Positions 26,978 through 35,769 of a stretch of 64,000 nt of DNA are shown piece by piece; within the stretch, counting starts at the first letter, position 1, and the number at the start of each line of letters is the position of its first letter. The stretch spans positions 128,946 through 192,945 of the forward strand of contig CAYXMM010000005.1 of the NCBI GenBank assembly GCA_964465945.1, given 5' to 3'. Position numbers and translations under genes: made by a program. Under the pieces are notes generated by a model. It made no database searches. It was not told the origin of the DNA and saw nothing but the letters and a program-made list of their open reading frames with translations. The stretch is from JAJRPT01 sp964465945 (GTDB taxonomy: Bacteria > Bacteroidota > Ignavibacteria > Kapaibacteriales > UBA2268).

Positions 26978-29008
26978 TTAATTTAATTTAGATAGAAAAC
27001 CTTTTCCACCTTTGTTATTCTTTTTTGAATTCACTTTAATATTCAGTTTTTTACTTTCAGAAATTGAAGAATTTTCATCTAAATTTTCAACTTCATCACT
27101 TATATTACCCTCAACTTTATCAATATTTTCATCAAAGTTACTTATGTTCATACCATCAATAATATCTGAATTATCAAAGTTAACATTAAATTTATTCTTA
27201 ATGCTATCCAAATCATCACTAATAGAATTATCATCTAAATCTAATATTTCGTTATTTTCACTTTCTTCAAAGTTAACATTAAATTTATTCTTAATGCTAT
27301 CCAAATCATCATTAATTGGGCTTTCATCAAAAATACTTCCTTCGTTTTTTAAATCAGCATCTTTGTTAAATAACATACTATCAGCATCTAAATCAGAATC
27401 AATTAAATTTTTCAGAGAATTATAATCTGTATCACTATCAGATATTGAGCTTCTTAAAGATTCAAATTCATCATCATTGGAGCTAATTAAACTATTCTTT
27501 ATATCATTCAAGCCAGAATTAGAATCATCATCATTTTCGTTTATACTATCTTTCTCACCCCATAAATCAGCAAAATCAGAGCTTATATCGAGTGGTTCAT
27601 TAATTTCCCCAGACTTATTACTTTCAATAAATTCATCATTTTCAGGTGATTCTTTTAAAGTACCTTCTAACTCTAAGATTTTAGATTCCATCCTAATTAT
27701 TTGGTCTGAATCAATAATTGCATCATCTTCATTGTAAACTTGCTCATCTCCACTATCATCGAAAAAATCTTCTAAGCTAAATGCTGATTCATAATCATCA
27801 TTTTTTACTTTGTCGGATATCTTAGTTTCAGGAGCATTTTTATCTTTTAATTTTTTTAATGGATTTTCATAATCATCATTTGAGTCGTGGAGGTTATCTA
27901 ATTCGACAAAGTTTGGAAATTTTTCTGTAGTTAAGTTTTTCAATTTACTTAAAATACTATCCATAGTACTATCACTACTTGCACCACTTTCAACAGAGTT
28001 ATCGCCATCATTCTCATTATTCAAATCATGAAGATTTAATTTTGAAAGTAAGCCATCTGTGTCAAATGAAGACGTATATTCACTTTCGTCCTCAATTTCT
28101 TCCTCAATAATATCACCTGAACCAAATCCACTTTCACCAAATGCTGATGGAGAGTATATTTTATATGCCATTGTTGTAACTTCATCTTTTGGAACTTGTT
28201 CCAATATTGCATATTTTTCAACAAGTGTTTTAAATTCTTTGTTTGTACTTCTTAAACAATGGAAGAATAAAAGAGTTAATTCATAATTTGAGAGTTGAGC
28301 CATTAAAAGCCCAAGATAAAATGATTGTTGGCTTGTTTTTAAGGTATCAATGAAAAATATAATATTATATAAGTTTCTAAAATAATGTCCTAAATCTGCT
28401 TGATACTCCAAATAAAACGAATTGTATGATTTATCAAAAATTTTACTTATTCCATCTTCATCTTGATTAAAGTTTAATTCTGATGCTTCTTGGAAAAAGC
28501 GTTTAAAAATATCATAATACTCAACAAATGACTTCCTGCCTTCAACAGTTTTACTAATATTCGCTCCTGAAACAAAATCTACCTCTTGTTGTTCTATAGT
28601 TATAGTAGATAAAATTTCATTATGAAATCTTAATAATTGAAAGAACGTTTCCTCATTCTTTTGGTCTCTTGCCATCTCGTTTTGAATTCTAAATTCTTTT
28701 GTTTGAGCAACAACCTCATCAATTTGCTTAACAAGTAATTCTTTCTGTCTTTCCAAATCTTCCTTTTGGCTAGAAAGTGAAGCATAAAACAATAATACTC
28801 CTGCAAGCGACCATAATGAGCCAACTAATGTTCCTATATACTCACTTAGGTCAACTACGTCAGCATGTTTTCCAGTTAAACTAATATCATTTAATGAACC
28901 TAATAAAAAAGATAAACCAATAACGATAGCACCAAGTATAATGGCAACTATCGCCATAACCTCGAATGTATCTGTTTCTTTTATCCAATTTTTTATTTTT
29001 AAAATCAT
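26978..29008 (-). CDS. Membrane-anchored putAbiC-like protein with long acidic repetitive tail
   Basis: 676 residues. Two membrane helices (about 17-38 and 59-77) are followed by a coiled coil (about 80-115) and a domain (about 115-275) resembling the putative phage abortive infection family (putAbiC). The marks are EETFFQLLRFHNEIL (119-133), DLGHYFRNLYNIIFFID (205-221) and YLGLLMAQLSNYELTLLFFH (231-250). Beyond 295 lies about 380 residues of Asp/Glu/Ser/Asn-rich, probably disordered sequence with a repeat of DSIKNKFNVNF and the short motif LSKL at about 322, 353 and at the very end (FLSKLN). The last 25 residues are Lys-rich. Known putAbiC proteins end near the equivalent of 275-300, so the tail is exceptional. 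A defence role is only a family-level hypothesis. Confidence 0.68.
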   Translation of the reverse strand: MILKIKNWIKETDTFEVMAIVAIILGAIVIGLSFLLGSLNDISLTGKHADVVDLSEYIGTLVGSLWSLAGVLLFYASLSSQKEDLERQKELLVKQIDEVVAQTKEFRIQNEMARDQKNEETFFQLLRFHNEILSTITIEQQEVDFVSGANISKTVEGRKSFVEYYDIFKRFFQEASELNFNQDEDGISKIFDKSYNSFYLEYQADLGHYFRNLYNIIFFIDTLKTSQQSFYLGLLMAQLSNYELTLLFFHCLRSTNKEFKTLVEKYAILEQVPKDEVTTMAYKIYSPSAFGESGFGSGDIIEEEIEDESEYTSSFDTDGLLSKLNLHDLNNENDGDNSVESGASSDSTMDSILSKLKNLTTEKFPNFVELDNLHDSNDDYENPLKKLKDKNAPETKISDKVKNDDYESAFSLEDFFDDSGDEQVYNEDDAIIDSDQIIRMESKILELEGTLKESPENDEFIESNKSGEINEPLDISSDFADLWGEKDSINENDDDSNSGLNDIKNSLISSNDDEFESLRSSISDSDTDYNSLKNLIDSDLDADSMLFNKDADLKNEGSIFDESPINDDLDSIKNKFNVNFEESENNEILDLDDNSISDDLDSIKNKFNVNFDNSDIIDGMNISNFDENIDKVEGNISDEVENLDENSSISESKKLNIKVNSKKNNKGGKGFLSKLN
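27174..27311. repeat. Exact 45-base direct repeat inside the acidic tail
   Basis: Bases 27174-27218 and 27267-27311 are identical by my reading, 93 bases (31 codons) apart in register. They encode the two copies of the DDLDSIKNKFNVNF segment. Exact identity at the DNA level suggests a recent internal duplication. Confidence 0.8.
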
Positions 29009-29058
29009 ATCTAAGTTAAATTCATAAAATGAAAGCTCTGCAAAAACTATGCCCTAAC

Positions 29059-30105
29059 TTAAAATTCAGTGTAAATGAGTTGAGTTTCCTTAGTTTCTTT
29101 GTTGTAGATTATAAAAAAAGAATTTTTAGAACTTTGAATATCGTTAAAGTTTAATTTTATACCGCTTAAATTATAAATATCAATATCGTTACTATTGAAA
29201 TTTATTTTTTGACTTTTTTTTTTTACGTTTGTAGCATTTACATTCTTAAAATATTGAATCCTTGCTTGAATACCAAACACTTCTTCTCCAAGTGTATAAA
29301 TGTCATAATTAGTGCTACCCCAACAAACTGCCTCACCTTGCGGTTCATTCATTTGTTTGTATAAAGGTAAAGTGAAAGGGGAGTGTGTAGTAATATACTT
29401 GACATTCCCATTAATTTCGTAATAAAAAATTGTAGTGTAATCCTTTATAGTTAAGTATTTACCATCATTAGAAATATCCCCACCAACTATACGATTAAGC
29501 ATATTTTTGTCATCATTTTTAATCGTTAGTTTTCCGATTGATTGTAATTGCAATACCTTTTTTGTTTCATAAGGATAAGTAATCTCGTAAATTTGTTCTT
29601 GAACTTGTCCTTTAGTTATTAAATATAAATTTTGATTTATGGGATTAAAAAATAATGTTTCGCAATCAGATGCATGCTCAAACATAAATTCAATTTTATC
29701 AACTTGTGAAACACTTAATGAAATACTATTTTTTAGTAATGTTGGCTCTTCAAACATATAAATTATTTTTGTAGCAAATTGCAAATCATTATCTCCAATT
29801 TCGCCAAGGAAAATATAGTATTTTCCATTTACTTGCCCATAAGTTATATCTTCCCAATCTCTATTTGCATAAGGTATAGTAATTTTACAAAGAATATTAC
29901 CTATTGTATCAATGCCAAATATTGCTGTTTCACCACCAGAATCATTATGTACCCAAAAGATATTATGCTGCTTGCTTTTTACAATACCAGAAACTTCACT
30001 TAAATTAGCGCTAACTAAATTACTATAAAACTTAGGATTTTCAAACGATAATTGGCTCTTTGAATATGATATTAATATAAGAAAGAAGAGTAAAAATTTA
30101 ATCAT
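29059..30105 (-). CDS. Secreted beta-propeller-like protein, possible sorting domain
   Basis: 348 residues with a signal peptide (MIKFLLFFLILISYSKSQ). The text LSEVSGIVKSKQHNIFWVHNDSGG (from about 35), then RDWEDITYG and FLGEIGDND, is shared by a family of secreted propellers often annotated as hypothetical or esterase-like. Repeats of ITKGQVQEQIYEI and GGDISNDGKYLTI support a propeller. The last about 45 residues (DIYNLSGIKLNF ... FFIIYNKETKETQLI) resemble the end of a type IX sorting domain but lack the early YPNP part, so sorting by that system is uncertain. It overlaps the EamA gene by 4 bases. Confidence 0.6.
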   Translation of the reverse strand: MIKFLLFFLILISYSKSQLSFENPKFYSNLVSANLSEVSGIVKSKQHNIFWVHNDSGGETAIFGIDTIGNILCKITIPYANRDWEDITYGQVNGKYYIFLGEIGDNDLQFATKIIYMFEEPTLLKNSISLSVSQVDKIEFMFEHASDCETLFFNPINQNLYLITKGQVQEQIYEITYPYETKKVLQLQSIGKLTIKNDDKNMLNRIVGGDISNDGKYLTIKDYTTIFYYEINGNVKYITTHSPFTLPLYKQMNEPQGEAVCWGSTNYDIYTLGEEVFGIQARIQYFKNVNATNVKKKSQKINFNSNDIDIYNLSGIKLNFNDIQSSKNSFFIIYNKETKETQLIYTEF

Positions 30106-31013
30106 TTCTTACCTCGTGATATTGCAAAAATGGCTCCCAAAATTACTAAAAAAGCACCAATATAACCAAAAGATGTAGTCATTTCTTGACCAAGCCAATT
30201 ATAATGAAACTTATCTAAAATTGCCATTAGTATTAAAGTAAGTATTGGATTCAATGTAATAATCATACTAACTTTGCTTGCAGGAGCATATTTAAATGCT
30301 TCTGCTATAAACCCATAAGCAAGCAATGAATTAAGCCCTAAGAATAATAATACAAAACCAGACTGAATTGACATAGTTAAGAAACTTGAAAAATTTACAA
30401 AAGGTGCAAACATTAATATTGGAACAAGATATAATACTAAATTTAAAGATTGTGGGTCGTGCTTAGTACTCATCTTCTTTAATATTGCAGCGTATAAAGC
30501 CCAAGCAACTGCTGCAAGCAAAACTAAAAATACACCATATTTTAAGTTTTTATAAACGCCAGCACTATGACCTAATTGGTCTAAATAAAAAATTACAAAA
30601 CCAGCAATAACTGCGATAAAACCTAAGGATTGTTTTAATGTAATTCGTTCTTTATAAATAAATATTCCTATGAAAGCGAGTAAAACAGGTCCTGTTTGAA
30701 TTATGATGTTAGCAATAGATGGATTTGTGTATTTTAATCCAAGTTGAAATAAAAGATAATTAAAAGCAAGAGCTATTGCAGAAACAATTAAAAAGAATGG
30801 TGGTTTTCTTAATATTTTTAGGTTCTCTTTCTTCTTTAAACTAAAATAAATTGTAAGAATTGTAAAAGAAAAAGTAAATCTAAACCATACAACTGTGATT
30901 GGTTCAAAATCGACTAAGCTAAATTTTAAAAATAATGCTAAAGTAGCCCAAAGAAGTGCAGTGTAAGTGGCATATAGTAGCCCCTTTCTTTCATCAGCAA
31001 ATTGGTTACTCAC
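30102..31013 (-). CDS. EamA/DMT family transporter
   Basis: 303 residues with ten predicted membrane helices in two EamA halves (about 10-140 and 158-300). Family marks are LLWATLALFLKFS in helix 1, VVWFRFTFSF in helix 2, and PSIANIIIQTGPVLLAF in helices 3-4. Substrates of such drug/metabolite transporters are amino acids, nucleosides or metabolites; none is indicated here. The start is a GTG at 31013 that overlaps the TGA of the TerB-like gene (GTGA), which fixes it. Its own stop overlaps the next start by 4 bases. Confidence 0.85.
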   Translation of the reverse strand: MSNQFADERKGLLYATYTALLWATLALFLKFSLVDFEPITVVWFRFTFSFTILTIYFSLKKKENLKILRKPPFFLIVSAIALAFNYLLFQLGLKYTNPSIANIIIQTGPVLLAFIGIFIYKERITLKQSLGFIAVIAGFVIFYLDQLGHSAGVYKNLKYGVFLVLLAAVAWALYAAILKKMSTKHDPQSLNLVLYLVPILMFAPFVNFSSFLTMSIQSGFVLLFLGLNSLLAYGFIAEAFKYAPASKVSMIITLNPILTLILMAILDKFHYNWLGQEMTTSFGYIGAFLVILGAIFAISRGKK

Positions 31014-31423
31014 TCGGTTTTATTTTCCAATTTTTTAAGATATTCATCAAAATAATTTGCTGGAATACCAAATGCTAATAAATAGGACTTCAAAAGAAAA
31101 TACTCATTATTATCAAATTTACCATCAATAGCCATAACTTTAAATGAATGTTTCACTAAAACTGTCATCTCTTTTTCATCTAAGTATCTTCTACAATCCT
31201 TTAATAAATCAGAAATAAATTCTTCTTTAATTATAGAGTTATGAAACTCATCTATGGCTTGATATATTTGACCTTGATATTCAGGATAAGTATTAATTAC
31301 AGACTCAATATATTCTCGTTCTTCTTCAACATAAACACCATCAATCAATGCCATATGCAACATTGTTGATACTAATGTTTTCATAAAGAGATTTCTTTTG
31401 TATTCTTGTTCAAATTCACTCAC
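31010..31423 (-). CDS. TerB-like protein
   Basis: 137 residues, helical. MLHMALIDGVYVEEEREYI (about 21-39) and FKVMAIDGKFDNNEYFLL (about 93-110) are two copies of the A(I/L)DG...E pattern of the TerB/DjlA fold. The start is GTG (31423); the next Met, residue 14, would cut into the first helix. It overlaps the EamA transporter gene by 4 bases and follows a TolB/CsgG-like gene by 40 bases. This is the fourth TerB-like gene here. Function unknown. Confidence 0.62.
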   Translation of the reverse strand: MSEFEQEYKRNLFMKTLVSTMLHMALIDGVYVEEEREYIESVINTYPEYQGQIYQAIDEFHNSIIKEEFISDLLKDCRRYLDEKEMTVLVKHSFKVMAIDGKFDNNEYFLLKSYLLAFGIPANYFDEYLKKLENKTE

Positions 31424-31463
31424 GGCAACTACTTCAATGTATTTATGAAAATCCTTAATTCGA

Positions 31464-31940
31464 CTATTTTACTAATGCGGGTTTAAGTGCATCTAATATC
31501 TCGGGTATAGACGACATATATGCTTCGTTTGTTTTAAAAATATCTTTTGCTTGATACTTTGGATTAGGCATTTTCATTCTAACATCATATATATAAGCAT
31601 TTACAAGGAACTTTCCTGCTTCAAAATTAAAATTTCCTGTTACAACTTTATTAGCATTCAATATCTTGCATGCTTTCCACATATCAGATTTATATTGAGG
31701 ATTTGAAGGATCTATATTCAAAACAGCAAGGGCTGTTTCAACATCCATAATCGGTATTAATTCAAAATTTTTATTTTCTAATAACTCTAATGACTTATAT
31801 AGTGAATCCTGTAACTCATAACATATATTCTGTTTCTCTAATTTCCCATCAGAATTTATAAAAGGCAGAACTACCACCTTATCTTGGGAAAAAAGTGAAA
31901 CATAAGAAAAAATAAAAGATATTATTACTAATTTCATCAT
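31464..31940 (-). CDS. Periplasmic TolB-N/CsgG-like protein
   Basis: 158 residues from the ATG at 31940 (an upstream in-frame TTG at 31952 is less likely because ATGATGAAA begins a clean signal peptide ending SYVSLFSQ). The mature protein starts KVVVLPFINSDG and has ILNANKVVTGNFNFEAGKFLVNAYIYDV, the alpha/beta pattern seen in TolB N-terminal, CsgG and FlgO-type domains. Such domains bind outer-membrane partners or peptidoglycan-associated proteins. It lies 14 bases after the Hpt gene and 40 bases before the TerB gene on the same strand. Confidence 0.6.
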   Translation of the reverse strand: MMKLVIISFIFSYVSLFSQDKVVVLPFINSDGKLEKQNICYELQDSLYKSLELLENKNFELIPIMDVETALAVLNIDPSNPQYKSDMWKACKILNANKVVTGNFNFEAGKFLVNAYIYDVRMKMPNPKYQAKDIFKTNEAYMSSIPEILDALKPALVK

Positions 31941-31954
31941 TAAAAAATCCAAAC

Positions 31955-32251
31955 TTATTTTTTTAATAACTCTTTAACTTCATAAAACTTACTTTTTAAA
32001 GGTTCTTCATAAGTTTTTGCTGTTACCCAATCTTTCTCTTTTGCAATTGCCATTAACTTTATACCCATTTCAGCAATTTCATCTAAACCAAATTGAAAGC
32101 ATGAACCTTTTAATGTATGGGCTAAACGATATAAATCTTCTGAATTTTCTGTTGAAATCAGATTTGCATAATCATTTTCTAAGTCTGTAATCCATGAATC
32201 TACAAATTCTTCTATTAGTTCTTGAATCACTGGGTCATTCGAGATATTCAT
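31955..32251 (-). CDS. Stand-alone histidine phosphotransfer (Hpt) protein
   Basis: 98 residues from the ATG at 32251; a TTG at 32263 is the only longer option. Four-helix Hpt domain with the phosphorylatable H45 in LAHTLKGSCFQFG (43-55), the full HxLKGS consensus. It would pass phosphate between a hybrid kinase and a response regulator. No receiver protein is in the window; the nearest kinase is the one at 35770, on the other strand. It heads a minus-strand run of eleven genes. Confidence 0.9.
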   Translation of the reverse strand: MNISNDPVIQELIEEFVDSWITDLENDYANLISTENSEDLYRLAHTLKGSCFQFGLDEIAEMGIKLMAIAKEKDWVTAKTYEEPLKSKFYEVKELLKK

Positions 32252-32337
32252 TTTAATATCCAATTTGTTTTTTTATAAAGCTAAAATTACAAAATATTAA
32301 TATAAATAAAAAAATATTTTTAAAAATTATAAAAATT

Positions 32338-32368
32338 TTTGTTTTAAAAAACATATTTAGTAATTTTG
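32338..32368 (+). promoter_or_regulatory. Bacteroidota-type promoter for hflX
   Basis: TTTG (32338-32341), then 19 bases, then TAATTTTG (32361-32368). Both boxes match the Bacteroidota sigma consensus exactly, including spacing. The hflX ATG is 26 bases downstream of the -7 box, leaving a leader of about 20 bases. Confidence 0.65.
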
Positions 32369-32394
32369 CATCAAAGAATTAACCAAAATTGAAA

Positions 32395-33666
32395 ATGATT
32401 GATTTACAAAATAGCGTTGAAAGATGTATAATAGTTTCGGCAGTGAAAAAAGGAGCTAATAAGTATATAACAAATGAATTACTTAAAGAGATGAGTTTAT
32501 TAGCAGAAACTGCAGGGGCTGAAGTAATTGATACTGTTTATCAGGAACTTGAAAAGAACAATATTGCTACCCTTATTGGCAAAGGAAAAGTTGAGGAAAT
32601 TGCCGAATTAATTATTTTAGAAAAAATTAATTTAGTAGTTTTTGATAATGAACTAAGTCCTATACAATTAAGAAATTTAGAAAAAGCATTTAATATTAAA
32701 GTTTTAGATAGAAGCGGAATAATTTTAGATATTTTTGCTTCAAGAGCTAAAACTAAACAAGCTAAAACTCAAGTAGAATTAGCACAACTACAATATATGC
32801 TTCCTCGACTTTCAAGAATGTGGACTCACTTATCAAAACAATTTGGTGGGATTGGGACAAAAGGTCCTGGCGAAACGCAAATTGAAACTGATAGAAGGTT
32901 GATTAGAAACAGGATTGAACTTTTGAAAGAAAGTTTAAAAGAGATTTCTAAACAAAATTACCAAAAAAGGAAAAATCAAAATCGACTACCTCGATTTGGT
33001 TTAGTTGGTTATACCAACGCTGGTAAATCTACACTAATGAAGCAAATAACAAATGAAAGTGTGTATATTGAAGACCAACTATTCGCAACCTTAGATACAA
33101 CAACAAGAAAATTCACTTTGCCATTAGGTCAAGATGCTCTACTTTCTGATACTGTTGGATTTATTAGAAAATTACCTACTCATTTAATTGCTTCATTTGA
33201 AAGTACTTTAGCAGAAGCTAAAGAATCAGATTTTCTTCTACATATCATAGACATATCAAATGAGTTTTTTAGAGACCAAATCAAAATTGTCAATGAAACG
33301 CTTGATAAATTAGGAATAAAATCTGATGATAATATTATGGTATTTAATAAGATAGACAAACTAATTGATAATGATGAATTTACCCTTATTCAAGAGGAAT
33401 TCCCTAATTCAATTTTTATTTCTGCTTATAATGAAAAAAGCATCAGTGAACTTTTAATGCTTTTGCAAAACAAGTATAATACTCTCAGTCAGGATATTGA
33501 AATATTTTTACCTTATAGCGAATCAAACCTAATAAGCAAAGTATATCAATTCTCAGAAGTCTTAATGCAGAGCAATAATGACGAAGGATATGTTATAAAA
33601 CTTAGAGTGCAGAATAATTCGGTTGGGTCTTTTCAGAATGTGTTTAGCAGTTTCATCAAGAGTTAG
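32395..33666 (+). CDS. hflX: GTPase HflX
   Basis: 423 residues from the ATG at 32395 (a TTG six bases earlier is the alternative). It is a ribosome-binding GTPase that splits stalled or stressed 70S ribosomes. The N-terminal HflX domain includes VVFDNELSPIQLRNLEK (about 81-97) and the glycine-rich GGIGTKGPGETQIETDRR (151-168). The G domain carries GYTNAGKST (205-213, Walker A), DTVGFI (G3) and NKID (G4). It converges on the pirin gene with an 11-base overlap of coding ends. A clear promoter precedes it. Confidence 0.95.
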   Translation: MIDLQNSVERCIIVSAVKKGANKYITNELLKEMSLLAETAGAEVIDTVYQELEKNNIATLIGKGKVEEIAELIILEKINLVVFDNELSPIQLRNLEKAFNIKVLDRSGIILDIFASRAKTKQAKTQVELAQLQYMLPRLSRMWTHLSKQFGGIGTKGPGETQIETDRRLIRNRIELLKESLKEISKQNYQKRKNQNRLPRFGLVGYTNAGKSTLMKQITNESVYIEDQLFATLDTTTRKFTLPLGQDALLSDTVGFIRKLPTHLIASFESTLAEAKESDFLLHIIDISNEFFRDQIKIVNETLDKLGIKSDDNIMVFNKIDKLIDNDEFTLIQEEFPNSIFISAYNEKSISELLMLLQNKYNTLSQDIEIFLPYSESNLISKVYQFSEVLMQSNNDEGYVIKLRVQNNSVGSFQNVFSSFIKS

Positions 33667-34417
33667 TTTCTGTTTTTAATTGCAAATAGGTCTTGTAGCT
33701 TAACTTTTGTGGAGTTTCGATTAGTAAAAAACGTGTATGTAATGACACTATAAATTCAAAAACTGGCTCATCTTTAACGAGTAATAGTGAGTTTTCTCTA
33801 ACAAATGTACCATTTAATTCCAATTCGCCTTTTATTATATAAAACGTGTAAAATTTATGCTTTTTTAATTTTAATTCTGCATTACCAGGAGTTAATTTGT
33901 AGTCGTAAATGTTGACTTCTTCGGAATCTAAACTCAAATCAGTAGTTTCATCAATTAATATTTTAATTGTTTCACCAGGTTTTTCCTCCTGCCTACAATC
34001 ATTCGATCTTACAATATCGCAGGTATATTCTTGTGCAAGTGATTGCCTAACGTCGGGGTCAAACCAAATTTGAATTACTTCGCTACCTTGCATTACTTTA
34101 ACTGCTTGATTTATTCCATTTCTTGCTTTCAATAATTCAAAATCACCAGGACCTATTTTACTCCAAACTTTCTTCTTAGCATCATAATGTTCCACTCCTC
34201 CAATTATAACGTAAGTTAAAATTTCAAAACCCTTATGGGGATGTTCAGAAATTTCCCCTCCAACATCAGTCCATATTTTTGATAAGAAAAAGATATTTGA
34301 AAAAGGTCTAATGGCTTTGTTATCATGACTTAATCCAATTGCCTTATTCTCTTCAATTTCACCATTTGAAATTAAACTTTTTGACTGCTTTTCATATTCT
34401 AAAATCTTATATGCCAT
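33656..34417 (-). CDS. Pirin family protein
   Basis: 253 residues with two cupin halves. The first has the pirin metal-site text HPHKGFEILTYVIIGGVEHYDA (His near 59, 61 and 76) and a Glu in the following strand. Pirins are non-haem iron or other metal-binding cupins; some act as quercetinases or redox-sensing regulators. The second half (about 150-245) lacks obvious metal ligands, as is normal. It is the only gene on this strand between hflX and the next divergent operon, with an 88-base divergent gap. Confidence 0.85.
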   Translation of the reverse strand: MAYKILEYEKQSKSLISNGEIEENKAIGLSHDNKAIRPFSNIFFLSKIWTDVGGEISEHPHKGFEILTYVIIGGVEHYDAKKKVWSKIGPGDFELLKARNGINQAVKVMQGSEVIQIWFDPDVRQSLAQEYTCDIVRSNDCRQEEKPGETIKILIDETTDLSLDSEEVNIYDYKLTPGNAELKLKKHKFYTFYIIKGELELNGTFVRENSLLLVKDEPVFEFIVSLHTRFLLIETPQKLSYKTYLQLKTETNS

Positions 34418-34468
34418 TTCTATCTACTTTTAAAATAATTTATAAGTAATAAATTCCAGATAAATTCT

Positions 34469-34476
34469 TAAATTTG
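34469..34476 (+). promoter_or_regulatory. Candidate -7 element (TAAATTTG) for the CBM9-kinase-ruvX operon
   Basis: TAAATTTG fits TAnnTTTG and lies 29 bases before the ATG at 34506, but no TTTG stands 19 bases upstream. Weak support. Confidence 0.3.
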
Positions 34477-34505
34477 TATTTGTTTTAATTATAATATCGA
34501 CGATA

Positions 34506-35759
34506 ATGACTAAATATTTATTTTTATTTTTAATTGTTTTTTCTGTAAAAACTTATTCACAAAACGGAATGACCTTTGAAGAGTTAAACAGCAAAATTGC
34601 TACTTACTTTGACGAAGCATTAATTAAAGATGTTCAAAAGTTATTACCAGAAGGTGATAATTATAGAATTTGGGGTTGGGATGTTGGCGATTTTAGCAAT
34701 GATGGGTATTATGATTTAGCATTTGCAGTGCGAAAATTCGGTGTTGGAAACAGGAAGGTTGATGTTTATCTCTTTTGCGATATTGAAGGATATTTAGTTA
34801 AGGTTGGACAATACGAAAAAGATTTCTTTGAAATTCCGCTTGAAGTTGGAATTGTGATTAAAGATAATGTTTGCTACATCACACAAAAAGAGAAACAATT
34901 TCATTGGTATATAGAGGGTTATAAGTTTGACAATGGAAATGTCATTTTAGTGGATAAATTTGAAACAGAGAAAAAAGAAAATATGACTAGAGAAACTTAC
35001 AGAAATTTCCTAGACTTAAAAGTTAAAGAAAAAATTATAAGCACTAAAAGTGGCGATGTCAAATTTCAAGAAGAATTTTTAACAATTCCATCGTATCCAA
35101 GGTCAAGTATTGTTTATAAAGGATATGCAAAATCCGCTGAAATCAATAAAGTTGAAAATGTTATAAAAGGTGCTTACGATTGGGTTAATAAATCAGATTT
35201 ATCTTATCAACTAAGTTCAGCCTATGATGATGAATTTTTATATTTTAACTTTGAAGTTTATGATGAAGCTTTAATTTTACCTTCTTGTGAAGATTGCAAG
35301 GGTGATTTCCTATCAATTTGGTTTAATGTTCCAAAGAAAAAAGATACTGTTTTATACAAATTAAATATATATTTAGGTGACTTTGTTGATGAAAAGGCAA
35401 GTTTTTCTATTAGCTCTAATATTACTTTAAGTCAAAGAGAAAAAGACGAGTTTGCTAAAACCAAAGTAGTTTCAATTGAGTTAGACTCCGGTTATTCTGT
35501 CAAATGTAAAATCCCAATAAAAATATTCAAAGCTACAGATGATAAATTATCAGAACTTAATTTTACTGCTTTAGTTAGTGATATTGATAACGAGTTTGAG
35601 CCAGAAAAAGTGTCTATAATGGCTTCGTCTAAATTTGATGAACATAACTCTAAATACTTCGGAAAAATTGTATTCATATCTAATGATAGTTGGTATGGGA
35701 GTTCAACAAATATTTACTCAAATAAAATTCTAAACTATATAAAAGGATATGGTCTTTAA
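34506..35759 (+). CDS. Secreted protein with FG-GAP-like motif and CBM9-like C-terminal domain
   Basis: 417 residues with a signal peptide (MTKYLFLFLIVFSVKTYSQ). Near residue 58 the text WDVGDFSNDGYYDLAFAV is a single FG-GAP/VCBS calcium-loop-like repeat (DxxNDGxxD). From about 215 the pattern KGAYDWVNKSDLSYQ, then AYDDEFLYFNFEVYDEAL, matches family 9-like carbohydrate-binding domains, which are frequent in Bacteroidota surface proteins. It is 10 bases ahead of a sensor histidine kinase gene, so a role as ligand-binding partner of the kinase is possible but unproven. Confidence 0.55.
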   Translation: MTKYLFLFLIVFSVKTYSQNGMTFEELNSKIATYFDEALIKDVQKLLPEGDNYRIWGWDVGDFSNDGYYDLAFAVRKFGVGNRKVDVYLFCDIEGYLVKVGQYEKDFFEIPLEVGIVIKDNVCYITQKEKQFHWYIEGYKFDNGNVILVDKFETEKKENMTRETYRNFLDLKVKEKIISTKSGDVKFQEEFLTIPSYPRSSIVYKGYAKSAEINKVENVIKGAYDWVNKSDLSYQLSSAYDDEFLYFNFEVYDEALILPSCEDCKGDFLSIWFNVPKKKDTVLYKLNIYLGDFVDEKASFSISSNITLSQREKDEFAKTKVVSIELDSGYSVKCKIPIKIFKATDDKLSELNFTALVSDIDNEFEPEKVSIMASSKFDEHNSKYFGKIVFISNDSWYGSSTNIYSNKILNYIKGYGL

Positions 35760-35769
35760 TTCTTAAACT

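Noticed and set aside
27012..27737. Long open frames antisense to the acidic tail of the putAbiC-like gene
   Set aside because: They mirror the low-complexity Asp/Glu/Ser codons and encode Ser/Leu-rich strings without ribosome site or homologous pattern; compositional shadow.
26978..29008. Phage defence island around the putAbiC-like gene
   Set aside because: Neighbours are housekeeping and envelope genes; no restriction, toxin-antitoxin, integrase or other defence family is within several kb.
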